Assembly (NCBI GenBank): GCA_016780605.1
Contig: JADHLS010000351.1
Coordinates: forward strand, 1-6,064
DNA: 6,064 nucleotides
From: Reyranella sp.
GTDB lineage: Bacteria > Pseudomonadota > Alphaproteobacteria > Reyranellales > Reyranellaceae
Direction of reading: 5' to 3'
Position 1 is the first letter of the stretch; each line of letters starts with the position of its first letter. Below the pieces are notes generated by a model, which did not search any database, was not told where the DNA came from, and saw only the letters and a program-made list of their open reading frames with translations. This document shows positions 4,544 to 6,064 of the stretch, piece by piece. The translations under genes were made by a program, and so were the position numbers.

Positions 4544-6064
4544 ATGAAGCTACCTGTCATCCATGGTCATGAGTTCAAACCGAGGCTGGGTCGCGTCGGC
4601 AATCAGGCCGTACGCAGCGCCTTTCTACGTGACGTGGCCCAGACGGTCGCGCGCGCCGGTGGTCGCAAGCATGCTCTGTCACGCCGACCCGGCCAGCTCG
4701 GTAGAATCGGCCGCGGCGCGGGCGTTGGCCGGGTGCTGGGCGCGCGCGATCGCTACGCCGCCTTCCGCCAGCGCCGCGTCATCGTCAAGACGCGCCTGAT
4801 CAAGGTCGCGGGCCGGGGCACAGCCTCGGCACGTGCGCATCTGCGCTACCTGCAGCGCGACGGCGTCACGCGCGAGGGCCTGCCCGGCGACCTCTACGAT
4901 GCTATCCACGACCGGGCTGACGGCGATGCCTTCCTGAGACGTGGCGAGGACGACCGCCATCAGTTCAGGTTCATCGTCGCCGCCGAGGATGCAATCGAAT
5001 ATTCCGACCTCAAGGACTTCACGCGACGACTGATGCGGCAGGTGGAACAGGATCTCGGGTCGAAACTCGACTGGGTGGCGGTCGATCACTTCAACACCGG
5101 TCATCCTCACACCCACATCGTCCTCCGGGGCAAGGACGACCGCGGCCGGGATCTGGTCATCGCTCGCGAGTACCTCAGCCACGGCATGCGTGAGCGCGCC
5201 GCCGAGATCGTCAGCTTGGACCTTGGCCCACGTAGTGACCGCGAGATCGAGGCCCGATTGCGGGCCGAGGTCGAGCAGGACCGGTTCACCTCCCTCGATC
5301 AGGGCTTGCTCAGGGAAGCGGACGAGCAGGGCATCTTGCGGTCGGGGGCGACTGTCGGGGATGCCTTCCGCCAGACACTGCGCGCCGGCCGGCTGCAGAA
5401 GCTGCGGCACCTGGGCCTGGTGCAGGAGGTCGGACCTGGGCAATGGAAGCTCGTCAGCGACCTCGAGCCGGTTCTGCGCCGGCTGGGCGAGCGGGGCGAC
5501 ATCATCAAGACCCTACATCATGAGCTTGCACGCCAGGGACAGGCTCGCTCGGCTGCCGACTACATGATCTACGAGCCGACCGTGGACAATACCCAGCGAC
5601 TCGTCGGCCGGGTTGTCGCGCGCGGCCTGTCGGACGAGCTGAAAGACCGACGCTATGTGATCGTCGACGGCGTCGACGGCCGCACCCACTACGTCGATAT
5701 CGGCCAGGCGGGCGAGTCGGAACCAATGTCGGTGGGCAGCATTGTCGCCATTGAGCCCAAGCGCACAGAGCCTCGGGCGGTCGATCGGACCGTCGCCGAG
5801 ATCGCGGCAGCGCATGACGATCGCTACAGCGTCGACCTCCATCTTCATCATGATCCCACGGCGGGTCAGGAGTTTGCCCAAGCTCATATCCGCCGGTTGG
5901 AAGCTATGCGTCGTGCCGGTCTGGGCGTCGCGCGCGAGAGGGACGGCACCTGGATCATTGGGTCAGACCATCTGGAGCGCGCCGCGGCGTTCGAGCGGAT
6001 GCAGACACGGCGGGCGCCAGTCGTCATCGAGACATTGTCGACCTTGCCGTTGGAACGCCTGAAC
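4544..6064 (+). CDS. rlxS: VirD2-like relaxase / mobilization nuclease, DUF3363 family (3' partial)
   Basis: This relaxase nicks the transfer origin and pilots the single strand into the recipient. The frame runs from ATG 4544 with no stop to the window end, giving 507 visible residues; the family is usually 600-700 aa. An arginine/glycine-rich N terminus contains RIGRGAGVGRVLGARDRYAA and RRVIVKTR. Next comes ARAHLRYLQRDGV with Y102, the likely catalytic tyrosine. The metal-binding histidine motif is HFNTGHPHTHIVLRG with H182, H189 and H191. The middle and end (SLDQGLLREADEQG; DYMIYEPTVDNTQRLVGRVV; ERDGTWIIGSDHLERA) are typical of the DUF3363 region. Residues after the nuclease domain probably contact the coupling protein. 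It is separated from the transglycosylase gene by 440 nt and may have its own promoter. The family call is firm; the symbol rlxS rests on the ICEMlSymR7A-like gene order. Confidence 0.93.
   Translation, partial: MKLPVIHGHEFKPRLGRVGNQAVRSAFLRDVAQTVARAGGRKHALSRRPGQLGRIGRGAGVGRVLGARDRYAAFRQRRVIVKTRLIKVAGRGTASARAHLRYLQRDGVTREGLPGDLYDAIHDRADGDAFLRRGEDDRHQFRFIVAAEDAIEYSDLKDFTRRLMRQVEQDLGSKLDWVAVDHFNTGHPHTHIVLRGKDDRGRDLVIAREYLSHGMRERAAEIVSLDLGPRSDREIEARLRAEVEQDRFTSLDQGLLREADEQGILRSGATVGDAFRQTLRAGRLQKLRHLGLVQEVGPGQWKLVSDLEPVLRRLGERGDIIKTLHHELARQGQARSAADYMIYEPTVDNTQRLVGRVVARGLSDELKDRRYVIVDGVDGRTHYVDIGQAGESEPMSVGSIVAIEPKRTEPRAVDRTVAEIAAAHDDRYSVDLHLHHDPTAGQEFAQAHIRRLEAMRRAGLGVARERDGTWIIGSDHLERAAAFERMQTRRAPVVIETLSTLPLERLN

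Noticed and set aside
4563..4799. 78-aa + strand open frame at the start of the relaxase region
   Set aside because: It is a shadow of the relaxase N terminus, which carries the recognisable RIGRGAGVGRVL and RRVIVKTR segments in another frame.

Overview
The window looks like part of an integrative and conjugative element (ICE) from a GC-rich alphaproteobacterium. The evidence is protein-family content and gene order. A TraR/LuxR receptor, an acyl-homoserine-lactone synthase, a DUF6499/DUF2285 pair in two frames, a small excisionase-like HTH protein, a TraF-type S26 peptidase, a lytic transglycosylase and a VirD2-like DUF3363 relaxase all lie on the + strand. This set closely parallels the quorum-sensing and transfer genes of the Mesorhizobium symbiosis island ICEMlSymR7A (traR, traI, msi172/msi171 = fseA, rdfS, traF, a transglycosylase, rlxS). 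The genus cannot be told from the sequence; rhizobial, rhodospirillalean and sphingomonad hosts are all possible.

Layout. Positions 2-649 hold a LuxR/TraR regulator cut by the left edge and lacking roughly its first 23 codons. A near-perfect 22-bp lux/tra box follows at 669-690, then the AHL synthase at 748-1380. At 1488 a DUF6499 reading frame begins; it must shift +1 at a TTTTTTC site (1719-1725) to enter the DUF2285 frame that ends at 2298. This is the arrangement of the programmed-frameshift excision activator FseA. Positions 2299-2549 are non-coding. They carry an A-tract, inverted repeats and a motif matching the RP4-type nic core (nick expected at 2493/2494), so this is a candidate oriT and/or the FseA-controlled rdfS promoter. 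The small HTH/excisionase gene (2550-2780), the TraF peptidase (2773-3276) and the transglycosylase (3264-4103) have overlapping ends and look translationally coupled. A 440-nt stretch with short repeats but no convincing gene (4104-4543) precedes the relaxase gene, which starts at 4544 and runs off the right edge.

Inferred working model: the LuxR protein with its AHL activates the lux-box promoter, which transcribes the synthase and fseA. Only ribosomes that shift frame make full-length FseA. FseA then turns on the excisionase operon, coupling excision to production of the pilus peptidase, the cell-wall hydrolase and the relaxase. The regulatory and transfer modules lie side by side here. 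No antiactivator (QseM-like), integrase or att site is visible in the window.
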